Part shown: piece by piece, positions 1 to 5,587 of the stretch
How the letters are laid out: the number at the start of each line of letters is the position of its first letter
Position numbering within the stretch: the first letter of the stretch is position 1
From: an uncultured bacterium
GTDB lineage: Bacteria > Patescibacteriota > Minisyncoccia > Phycocordibacterales > UBA918
Direction: 5' to 3'
NCBI GenBank assembly: GCA_913050645.1
Contig: CAJXAG010000057.1
Span: 1-5,692, forward strand
DNA length: 5,692 bases
Position numbers and translations under genes: made by a program
Notes under the pieces: model-generated
Database searches by the model: none
What the model was told of the DNA's origin: nothing
The model's input: only the letters and a program-made list of their open reading frames with translations

Positions 1-20
1 AATAGCTGGCAACCTCTTGC

Positions 21-40
21 GAAAGTGCTACAGCACTTTC
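21..40. other. Perfect 8-bp hairpin at left edge
   Basis: Positions 21-28 (GAAAGTGC) and 33-40 (GCACTTTC) are perfect reverse complements around a 4-base loop. Outside it, 1-5 (AATAG) can pair with 54-58 (CTATT), and 7-9 with 49-51, so the hairpin may be the tip of a larger fold covering about 1-58. No run of T follows on either strand, so it does not look like an intrinsic terminator. It lies 24 bases from the second hairpin (65-108), and the two may form one element that continues beyond the window. Its function is unknown; a REP-like palindrome or a small structured RNA are the options I would consider. Confidence 0.5.
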
Positions 41-64
41 TCACTGCACCAAACTATTTTTTAA

Positions 65-108
65 GTCCCTTTCATCCCCGGGGCAGAGCCCTCGGGGCAT
101 TTGGGGAC
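65..108. other. Two-tier GC-rich hairpin, REP-like
   Basis: The inner stem pairs CCCCG (76-80) with CGGGG (93-97) and continues with GGGC (81-84) against GCCC (88-91), leaving one bulged T at 92 and a 3-base loop. An outer stem pairs GTCCC (65-69) with GGGAC (104-108), separated from the inner stem by a symmetrical 6x6 internal loop. This is by far the most GC-rich patch of the window. It sits about 150 bases past the stop of the membrane protein gene and has no T tract on either strand, which argues against a terminator. The layout resembles REP-type palindromes mobilised by RAYT/IS200-like transposases, or a structured RNA domain. No transposase is present in the window, and repetition elsewhere cannot be tested here. 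Confidence 0.5.
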
Positions 109-255
109 CATGCTAGTAAAATCAAAACCTCACTAAAGGCTGAAAAATTTAAACGAGACGAGGCATGCAAAGAAATTGGAACGAGCCGTACTTCATCGTG
201 CGGTAAGTTTTAATTTACTGAAGCATAACGAAGTATCGTGACAATTTTTCAACCT

Positions 256-1188
256 TTAGACAAAGAGCATCACAAAGCCAATGGAAATAACACAAACATA
301 CAACACCTTCCGTAATATCACCTGTGCACTCCAATCATTCTCTCCTGCAGTGACTGGAATAAACCGTCCGACCAAAATACTAATCAGAATAATAAATACA
401 TATTTTAGTCCATCCAGCGCCTGAACCACCGTCACGTCTCCCATATCTGTTGCTTTAAGTAGCAGAAACGCAGCAATACCCGCAAGCACCTTTGCAACAA
501 GAATCAATTCACCACTCTTGCGTGTAGCCTTCTTTGTGACTGCGGTAATTTTTTCATAGTATGCGGGGACCAGCAGGAGCGAGAGCGCAAAGACCACAAA
601 CCCCACCCGAGACCAGAAGAACCCATCATCAAATGATGTTTCCTGGAAGAGTCCTTTCATGGCGATGTAATACAGTGCAAAGAAAATACCGCTATGTACC
701 GCATGGACAATAACTCCTTTACGAAAGCGCATTTGTGAGACAAGCAGTGTCCCTACAATCAAAAGTGCAATACCCCAGATAAAGTTACCCGAAAGTGTTG
801 TATCAAGAAAGAGATAGGACATCCCAAAGGTAGACAGTGCGGATATCGCGCCGATAACCGGCATCACATCAGACGCATCACCGTGCTTCAGCGAGTTATA
901 CATCGACACAAGCGCCATGAAAAATGTATACGCAGCCAAAAATGACATCCCAACCACCTGAATAGTTGGCGACTGCACGTTTTCAAAATTTGGTACACCC
1001 AATTCACTCAACCCCGGAATAAAACCGATAAGATAAATGACGCCCCAAAAGCCGGTAAAAAGACATGAGTAAAAGGCATACACAAAAGGACGTGGGAGTG
1101 CTTTTTCGTCAGTTACAATGTACTTATCAAGCACCGCAACAATAGCATTTAAAAACTGCCCTCCTGCTGCAAGTATAAGCCAAGTCAT
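256..1188 (-). CDS. EamA/DMT-superfamily-like ten-helix membrane protein
   Basis: This 310-residue protein is an integral membrane protein, probably a transporter of the drug/metabolite transporter (DMT, EamA) superfamily; the substrate is unknown. About ten hydrophobic segments can be seen, near residues 3-24, 36-57, 78-98, 107-128, 133-151, 160-180, 190-209, 228-245, 252-275 and 292-309. Ten helices as two five-helix repeats is the DMT layout. The first repeat is the clearest: residues 97-151 run from a polar patch with GDAS through a VMPVIGA-type segment to a LFLDTTLSG turn and a glycine-rich helix. In EamA proteins this turn usually carries a glutamate, and here it reads D-T-T. The second half is more divergent. 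The ATG at 1188 starts just before the first helix. No Shine-Dalgarno sequence precedes it; instead a no-G heptad repeat abuts the start. It lies 103 bases downstream of the GH1 gene, in the same orientation. Family fairly sure, function not. Confidence 0.8.
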   Translation of the reverse strand: MTWLILAAGGQFLNAIVAVLDKYIVTDEKALPRPFVYAFYSCLFTGFWGVIYLIGFIPGLSELGVPNFENVQSPTIQVVGMSFLAAYTFFMALVSMYNSLKHGDASDVMPVIGAISALSTFGMSYLFLDTTLSGNFIWGIALLIVGTLLVSQMRFRKGVIVHAVHSGIFFALYYIAMKGLFQETSFDDGFFWSRVGFVVFALSLLLVPAYYEKITAVTKKATRKSGELILVAKVLAGIAAFLLLKATDMGDVTVVQALDGLKYVFIILISILVGRFIPVTAGENDWSAQVILRKVLYVCVISIGFVMLFV

Positions 1189-1223
1189 AGGTTAGTTGTT
1201 AGTGATTAGTTGTTAGTGACTAG
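1189..1223 (-). repeat. Five 7-base units abutting a start codon
   Basis: Read on the minus strand, the 35 bases before the membrane protein ATG split into five 7-base units: CTAGTCA, CTAACAA, CTAATCA, CTAACAA, CTAACCT. Every unit begins with CTA. Part of the array is a perfect 2 x 14-base tandem repeat (1192-1205 and 1206-1219). Apart from one base in the first unit the array contains no G, so as an RNA leader it would be largely unstructured. It could be a translation-enhancing leader for a gene without a Shine-Dalgarno sequence, a protein-binding array, or a slippage-prone spacer. The sequence does not decide between these. Confidence 0.75.
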
Positions 1224-1291
1224 AAAATTTTGATTACACAAAATCCAAAGGGCCATTCATTGAAAAACCAATCGTTGACTAAAGTATCTCA

Positions 1292-2536
1292 TTATTTAGA
1301 CTTCTTTGTGCGTCTGGTTTCCACACCTGAATATTTCTCTATAAGCTCTTTATATTTCCATGCACTGTCACGAATAGTTCTCTTAAGGGTTTTGTAGTCT
1401 ATATGCACCAAGCCGAACTGCTTTTGGGTTCCTAGTGCCCACTCGTAGTTGTCTATTAACGACCAGTAAATATGCCCTCGTACATCAATTCCGTCTTCCA
1501 ATGCTTTCTGCACTGCATTAACTTGTTTTGTGATGTAGTCAGCACGTATTACATCCTCCTTATCCGCCAAACCAGCTTCAGCAACAAAAATGGGTTTTTT
1601 ATATCGTGCGAGCACCCGCAGTGCACCCAGGATATGACCGGGGGTAACCTTCCAGCCCATATCGGTATACGTATACTCCTCTCTAATACCAAACGGTGTA
1701 CTGCGGTAAAAATTAAGTCCTATACTATCACTATGTTCAATAACCCTATTCATAAAGCGATAGGTCTGAAAATAGGTTGCGAGTTTTGCCTTTAGTTTAT
1801 TTACAGGATTCCAGTTGCTATAAAAATAATGCACATGCTTAACTACGCTCACCTGAGCCCCCGGTCTGACCTCCTTAATCGCATCATAGGCAGCATTGTG
1901 TGCACGCGCTAGGTTGTCGGACACACGCAAGTACTGCCAGACATGTCGAAAAGAAGCTTTAGCTCCCGTACGCTCTGAAGTGCCATCCTCCTTCCCTATC
2001 TTCTTCCCAAAAATCGACGCACGTTTAAAGGGTGGCCAGGCACCATAGAGATATCCGTGTGTAGCGTATACATTAGGCTCATTGATGGTTGCATAATGAT
2101 CACACAGATCACCCAACTCCCGCACCACAAACGCACAGTACCGTGCAAAAAGCACCGGCGCGTCCTTACGCTCGAAACCACCACTTTCAGAAAACCAAAG
2201 CGGCAGTGTAAAGTGCCAAAGCGTTATAAAGGGAGTAATTTTGCGTTTCTTCAGTGCTTTTAAGACCTGACGGTAATGTTCAATTTCTTGCTCATCAAAC
2301 ACCCCTTCCTGCGGCTCGATTCTCCCCCATTCAATAGAAAAACGATGTGCGTTATGACCAAGCTCTTTGGCGATGTCAAAATCCTCTTCATACCGATGGT
2401 AGTGATCAGCCAACCGTCCTGCTAGTGGTACCTTTCCTTCTTTCCCAGCCTTAGCCCAGTCGCAGTTCTCATTAAAACCCTCGACTTGATAGGAGGCGGT
2501 TGCTGCTCCCCAATAAAAACCTTTAGGAAATTTCAT
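1292..2536 (-). CDS. Glycoside hydrolase family 1 (beta-glucosidase-like)
   Basis: This is a 414-residue GH1 enzyme that should hydrolyse beta-linked glucosides or galactosides by the retaining two-glutamate mechanism, in the cytoplasm since no signal peptide is seen. The start gives the classic N-terminus MKFPKGFYWGAATASYQVEG. Q17, H108 (in LWHFT) and N152 are the usual glycone-binding residues. E153 in INEPN is the acid/base, and E320 in FVAEAG is the nucleophile. The C-terminal WSLIDNYEWA (358-367) and QFGLVHIDY are family hallmarks. Two things differ: the usual TENG motif reads AEAG, and the length is below the usual 440-480 residues. The ATG at 2536 is chosen because homology begins exactly there and a TATAAT ends 7 bases upstream. 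A start at 2668 is possible but would add 44 unrelated residues and overlap the exonuclease gene by 119 bases. The gene follows that gene after 13 bases. Substrate specificity cannot be read; beta-glucosidase, beta-galactosidase or transglycosylation are all possible. Confidence 0.93.
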   Translation of the reverse strand: MKFPKGFYWGAATASYQVEGFNENCDWAKAGKEGKVPLAGRLADHYHRYEEDFDIAKELGHNAHRFSIEWGRIEPQEGVFDEQEIEHYRQVLKALKKRKITPFITLWHFTLPLWFSESGGFERKDAPVLFARYCAFVVRELGDLCDHYATINEPNVYATHGYLYGAWPPFKRASIFGKKIGKEDGTSERTGAKASFRHVWQYLRVSDNLARAHNAAYDAIKEVRPGAQVSVVKHVHYFYSNWNPVNKLKAKLATYFQTYRFMNRVIEHSDSIGLNFYRSTPFGIREEYTYTDMGWKVTPGHILGALRVLARYKKPIFVAEAGLADKEDVIRADYITKQVNAVQKALEDGIDVRGHIYWSLIDNYEWALGTQKQFGLVHIDYKTLKRTIRDSAWKYKELIEKYSGVETRRTKKSK

Positions 2537-2543
2537 ACACAAC

Positions 2544-2549
2544 ATTATA
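2544..2549 (-). promoter_or_regulatory. Consensus -10 box, probable leaderless GH1 promoter
   Basis: On the minus strand a perfect TATAAT lies in the 13-base gap between the exonuclease stop codon (TAG, 2552-2550) and the GH1 ATG. Exactly 7 bases (GTTGTGT) separate it from the ATG. Since bacterial transcription normally starts about 6-8 bases after the -10 hexamer, the first transcribed base should be at or next to the A of ATG, giving a leaderless mRNA. I see no convincing -35 hexamer 16-18 bases upstream, where the sequence is exonuclease coding sequence. The GH1 gene may therefore have its own promoter as well as readthrough from upstream. Confidence 0.6.
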
Positions 2550-3251
2550 CTACGTAAAGAAAGCGAGATAGCGTTTATACAACTGTGTGGTTGCCACAAC
2601 GTCGCGCACGTTGTAGCGGGCAATGTCGCGGAATTTTTTGTTTGCAAAAAGTTCCGCGACATCATCACCCGAAACCCCTGCCTGTTTTGGACTCTCTATC
2701 CCGTACGCTCGGCAAAACAAATGTAAATTACCTCTGCGCTGCATCGCACCATAAAAGGTCATTTCGTCCTGTAAATCAACATGCCGCACTGTTTTCTGCT
2801 GCGAAGGATAGCGACCTTCCATAAGGTTTTTAGTCGGGGCAATGCCCTGTATTGCACTGCGGTGTATTAAAAACGGGACATCAAAACAGCGACCATTAAA
2901 CGTCACGAATGTATCGTAACTCCGTACCCCATCCCAAAACTCACCAAGCATTTGTTCTTCACTGCGTTGCTTCAGCACATACTCACCACTGCGCTCATCG
3001 AGCTCGTCACCGTCACCTGTGTAGTACACCGCCCCTTGCCGGCGCTCTAAGTCATACAAACCTATAGCAACCACCAACCCCGTCAATGGTGAAAAACCGA
3101 GGCCATCTTGCAGATCTTGTAGCAACACCTTTTTCTCTGCAGCAGTATGCGCAGTTTTATTCACCCAACGCGAGAGCGATTTTTGTGTTACTTCATCCAA
3201 ATCGTCCCAACGCTCTCCAATTGTTTCTATATCAAAAACGAGCGTTGCCAT
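2550..3251 (-). CDS. Predicted 3'-5' exonuclease, PolB-exonuclease-like (DEDDy)
   Basis: This 233-residue protein belongs to the ribonuclease H-like fold exonucleases related to the proofreading domain of family B DNA polymerases (the stand-alone PolB_exo2 type). It should remove nucleotides from 3' ends with two metal ions. All three Exo motifs are visible: D7 and E9 in FDIETIG (Exo I), TFNGRCFDVPFL at 117-128 with N119 and D124 (Exo II), and ARYNVRDVVAT at 211-221 with Y213 and D217 (Exo III, DEDDy class). HVDL at 157-160 and the LHLFCRAYGI...PK...SGDDVAELF stretch (176-202) are typical of the family. There is no polymerase domain, and the length fits a stand-alone enzyme. The ATG at 3251 directly precedes Exo I and lies 14 bases after the preceding gene's stop, with no Shine-Dalgarno and no -10 box, so co-transcription with that gene is likely. 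Biological role (repair, RNA trimming) is not shown by the context. Confidence 0.88.
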   Translation of the reverse strand: MATLVFDIETIGERWDDLDEVTQKSLSRWVNKTAHTAAEKKVLLQDLQDGLGFSPLTGLVVAIGLYDLERRQGAVYYTGDGDELDERSGEYVLKQRSEEQMLGEFWDGVRSYDTFVTFNGRCFDVPFLIHRSAIQGIAPTKNLMEGRYPSQQKTVRHVDLQDEMTFYGAMQRRGNLHLFCRAYGIESPKQAGVSGDDVAELFANKKFRDIARYNVRDVVATTQLYKRYLAFFT

Positions 3252-3265
3252 ACGGTCTTACTGTC

Positions 3266-4060
3266 TTAGTCTACGTTTAAATCCTGTACAGCCCCCACAA
3301 AACACCCAATCACGTAATCACGATCAGCGGATACGGTATAACGATATCCTGAAGGATGGTCATACCCACCACATGCATCAACCTCACCATCATACACACC
3401 GTAAATCGGGAATCCGTCTCGTGCGTATCCAATAAGCACATTATCTGGTGTACTGCGGTACGCACGCATATCACCATTAAACATAAGTACACCTCGTACA
3501 CTCACACCAATAACCTCACTGGGTACGCACGACACTGAAGTTTGTTTTTGTGGCAACGCAGGCAATGCAAGCAGTACCTTCTTAACCGTCTGCGTTGATT
3601 CTGTTGCTTGCGTACCACTGGCTGTCGCTGGTACCGTAACCACCTCGTCTGTGGTGAGAATTGCTCGCTGTACACCCTCTACTGCAAACTGCACTTGATT
3701 CAATGGCCACTTCGGCACCAGGGCTAACGCATCATCAGGAGCTGCACAGCGTAATAGCGTAGACGCAACATCAATCTCCTGCTCTTCATCATCTGCTACT
3801 GAAGCGTCTGCGGTAACGCTTGGCTGCGGGGTAATCACAAGGTCTGAGGAACGAATCTTTTCTCGTAGCCGCTCAATAATTGACTGCCGGTCAATTTCCT
3901 GTGTATCAGTATACGCTTCTGACACTTCAGCCCCTTCGCGCAACGAAAAGTCAGCGCGGGTCACATCGGTCACCTCATCTCGTACAGCCGTCGCTGCAAC
4001 AGCCACTGCCAAAAAAATAAACACCACAACAAACAGTACAAAATCCCGCGTTCGAATCAT
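3266..4060 (-). CDS. Membrane-anchored exported protein, degenerate YHYH domain
   Basis: Using the ATG at 4060 the protein has 264 residues. MIRTRD is followed by one hydrophobic segment (about 6-26), which makes a signal anchor or uncleaved signal peptide. The rest should lie outside the membrane. A charged, possibly helical stretch (about 57-72) and an acidic, low-complexity region follow. The C-terminus has the core of the YHYH domain: GYARDGFPIYG at 211-221, DAC at 228-230 and VIGCFVG ending the domain. The signature YHYH tetrad reads YRYT (239-242), so both signature histidines are missing; H235 is the only nearby histidine. Four cysteines (105, 178, 230, 253) could form disulfides. Upstream in-frame starts exist at 4090 (GTG), 4072 and 4066. 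The GTG lies inside the terminator hairpin and the ATG at 4072 inside the -10 box, while an extended -10 ends 7 bases before 4060, so I prefer 4060. The function of YHYH proteins is not established; metal binding is often assumed. Confidence 0.75.
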   Translation of the reverse strand: MIRTRDFVLFVVVFIFLAVAVAATAVRDEVTDVTRADFSLREGAEVSEAYTDTQEIDRQSIIERLREKIRSSDLVITPQPSVTADASVADDEEQEIDVASTLLRCAAPDDALALVPKWPLNQVQFAVEGVQRAILTTDEVVTVPATASGTQATESTQTVKKVLLALPALPQKQTSVSCVPSEVIGVSVRGVLMFNGDMRAYRSTPDNVLIGYARDGFPIYGVYDGEVDACGGYDHPSGYRYTVSADRDYVIGCFVGAVQDLNVD

Positions 4061-4067
4061 TAGCATT

Positions 4068-4076
4068 ATCATACCA
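4068..4076 (-). promoter_or_regulatory. Extended -10 box, probable leaderless promoter
   Basis: On the minus strand TGGTATGAT gives an extended -10 (TG, one base, TATGAT; five of six bases match TATAAT). After the hexamer come exactly 7 bases (AATGCTA) and then the ATG at 4060-4058, so the predicted transcription start falls at the start codon. The spacing is identical to that of the GH1 promoter. There is no -35 match, because the terminator hairpin of the preceding gene occupies that place; extended -10 promoters can work without one. Confidence 0.55.
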
Positions 4077-4107
4077 AAAGCCCAGCGCACTTCGTGCGCT
4101 CGGCTTT
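4077..4107 (-). terminator. Terminator-like hairpin after ATP-grasp gene
   Basis: On the minus strand the hairpin starts 6 bases after the ATP-grasp stop codon. AAAGCC (4107-4102) pairs with GGCTTT (4082-4077), and AGCGCAC (4100-4094) pairs with GTGCGCT (4090-4084). There is a 3-base loop and one mismatch in the middle, giving 13 base pairs in all. The 3' arm ends in four T followed by GG, so the T tract is short and some readthrough is possible. The -10 element of the next gene begins directly after the stem. Confidence 0.75.
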
Positions 4108-4113
4108 GGACAA

Positions 4114-5487
4114 CTATTTCTTCTGTGCAGCCGGCTTGGTTACTTTTTTAACAGTCTTCTTCACACTCTTTTTGGCAACCTTCTTTTTTGTGAATTTTGA
4201 TCCACCATTTCGCCCATACTGCACTTTTACCTCAACCGTCTGTTCAATACGTCGAATGTCAGCCAAAAGCTTTGATCGATCTGCATTGTATAAGAAAAGA
4301 TTAAAAATTGACCGCCCTCCGTTTCGCGCAAAAATAGCTCGATCGCCCACTTTTTTATTTATATTTATGTTATGAAACGACTCAAGACTTTCGATTTTTT
4401 TAATTCCTTTCGTTTCAACAATAAGTCCCTCTTTATCGGCAAAATATTTCATGTAGGCGGCGTATCCTTTACATTTCTTTGGTACCAGTGGTTTTCGTGG
4501 AATACGGATCGCAATATCGTTCATGGTGTGATTAATATCACAACTGAGTTTATGTAAGACATCACGCGCACCACCACACCGTGGCCCTACTTCAACAACT
4601 TTCCACTCATCATCAACCTTCATAAGCTCAACATGCGCGGTGACACTTCGTAATCCAAGTGCGTGAATAGCTGTCTCAGCGACTTTTTGTGCGCGCTCGA
4701 TAGTTGATGATTTTAGTGCCGTTGGAGTAATCTGCAGATAATTATAGAAGTCATCGTGCCCAATGTCGCGTGCAGTTTTCTGTCGCACCAACGGGCAGTG
4801 ATACACATCACCTCGTGCATTTACATACGAATCGATAGAGTAAAGGTCTCCTTCCATGTACTCTTCAGCAATGACTTTTGGCACCTCCTTGCGCGAATTA
4901 GTAGTGTACGCTTTCTTAAGTTTGCTAAACAATACACGAAACGCCTTTTCAAGTTCATCCTCATGGTAGCAAATGGTCACAAAGAGGCTCCCAGCTAAAC
5001 TCGCTGGCTTTACAATCATCGGAAACTGCACCTTTTCAATAACACGGGCGCGTTCCTGTTTTGTGTTATGTTTTACCCAAGTGAACTTTGGAGTATTTTT
5101 AGCATCAAAAAGCTTCAGACGCTTACGCATCTCATACTTGTCGGTTGCCCAACGAAGCGATTCGGTAGTTGGCGTACGGAGGTACGGCACATGTGGAATC
5201 ACTTGTGCAAAACGTGCAATATTTTGCTCTGTTCTGCAGGTGATAGCCAACAATTCTGACTGATACGGCAATAATGCTTCAGCAATTTTCCAAGACTTTG
5301 AAAAATCACATTCCACGAAGATATCATAATTTTTTTCTGCGTCAGGCTTTTTTAGCTTCGAGTCCCATAGCCACATAATCCGATACTCCCGTCCATATTC
5401 TTGAGCATAACGTCGAATATCCTCTACGTAGCGATCATGCACTGTCACCACGAAAACAACAATGTTCTTTTTCTTTTTTTTATCCAT
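4114..5487 (-). CDS. ATP-grasp domain protein with lysine-rich tail
   Basis: This 457-residue protein has an ATP-grasp fold and should join a carboxylate to an amine or thiol nucleophile via an acyl phosphate. Its substrates are unknown. The N-terminal 100 residues form an alpha/beta domain starting with a hydrophobic strand (IVVFVVTVHD). The ATP-grasp part follows: K117 and MR (DKYEMRKRL), FPMIVKPASLAGSLFV (155-170) with the nucleotide-binding K160, a flexible glycine/serine loop, and IAEEYMEGDLYSID (206-219). The metal-binding part is HVELMK (285-290) and VVEVGPRCGG (297-306) with E287, E299 and R303. A conserved-looking region, NDIAIRIP to GDRAIFARNGG, extends to about 420. The last 27 residues contain 13 lysines and a 4-residue repeat (VAKK, SVKK, TVKK), like histone H1 tails. 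The start at 5487 is the first ATG and is followed by a run of five lysines; no Shine-Dalgarno is seen. It resembles, from memory, a family widespread in CPR bacteria. Relatives include carbamoyl-phosphate-synthase-like and amino-acid ligases. Confidence 0.85.
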   Translation of the reverse strand: MDKKKKKNIVVFVVTVHDRYVEDIRRYAQEYGREYRIMWLWDSKLKKPDAEKNYDIFVECDFSKSWKIAEALLPYQSELLAITCRTEQNIARFAQVIPHVPYLRTPTTESLRWATDKYEMRKRLKLFDAKNTPKFTWVKHNTKQERARVIEKVQFPMIVKPASLAGSLFVTICYHEDELEKAFRVLFSKLKKAYTTNSRKEVPKVIAEEYMEGDLYSIDSYVNARGDVYHCPLVRQKTARDIGHDDFYNYLQITPTALKSSTIERAQKVAETAIHALGLRSVTAHVELMKVDDEWKVVEVGPRCGGARDVLHKLSCDINHTMNDIAIRIPRKPLVPKKCKGYAAYMKYFADKEGLIVETKGIKKIESLESFHNININKKVGDRAIFARNGGRSIFNLFLYNADRSKLLADIRRIEQTVEVKVQYGRNGGSKFTKKKVAKKSVKKTVKKVTKPAAQKK

Positions 5488-5564
5488 GTAGTATGCGCAA
5501 AAAAATAATGTTTCGTTCCTGACCGACTAGTGTATTTGAATTTCAGAGACTAAAAGCATACTAC
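5488..5564 (-). repeat. 9-base inverted repeat before ATP-grasp start
   Basis: GTAGTATGC (5488-5496) and GCATACTAC (5556-5564) are perfect reverse complements separated by 59 bases. The inner arm touches the ATP-grasp start codon directly. If both arms are transcribed, the pairing could hide the translation start; alternatively the arms may be two sites for one regulator. The outer arm contains TATGCT, a weak -10 match, in which case only one arm would be in the RNA. No other convincing promoter is visible for this gene. Confidence 0.35.
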
Positions 5565-5565
5565 A

Positions 5566-5587
5566 AAAACCCTCTTTTTAGGGATTT
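5566..5587 (-). terminator. Weak hairpin, possible terminator of upstream gene
   Basis: On the minus strand CCCT (5583-5580) and AGGG (5573-5570) pair around a 6-base purine-rich loop, flanked by AAA/TTT pairing across a mismatch and followed by TTTTTG. The stem is only four base pairs plus three weak ones, so termination would be poor. It would serve a gene lying to the right of the window. Nothing else recognisable is present in 5588-5692. Confidence 0.25.

Noticed and set aside
65..108. The GC-rich hairpin as intrinsic terminator of the membrane protein gene
   Set aside because: It is about 150 bases past the stop codon and neither strand has a T tract after the stem.
25..213. A 62-codon open frame on the plus strand in the left gene-free stretch
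   Set aside because: It starts with GTG inside the first hairpin, runs through both hairpins, has no ribosome binding site and shows no recognisable domain. If this peptide frame proved conserved with synonymous changes it should be reconsidered.
4061..4090. Longer start (GTG at 4090, or ATG at 4072 or 4066) for the YHYH-like protein
   Set aside because: The GTG is part of the terminator stem and the other two fall in or just after the -10 element; the ATG at 4060 gives the cleanest signal anchor and the expected +1 position.
4094..4375. Plus-strand open frames opposite the ATP-grasp, exonuclease, YHYH-like and GH1 genes
   Set aside because: They lie antisense to genes with clear family motifs, and none shows its own motif or start signal; they are shadows.
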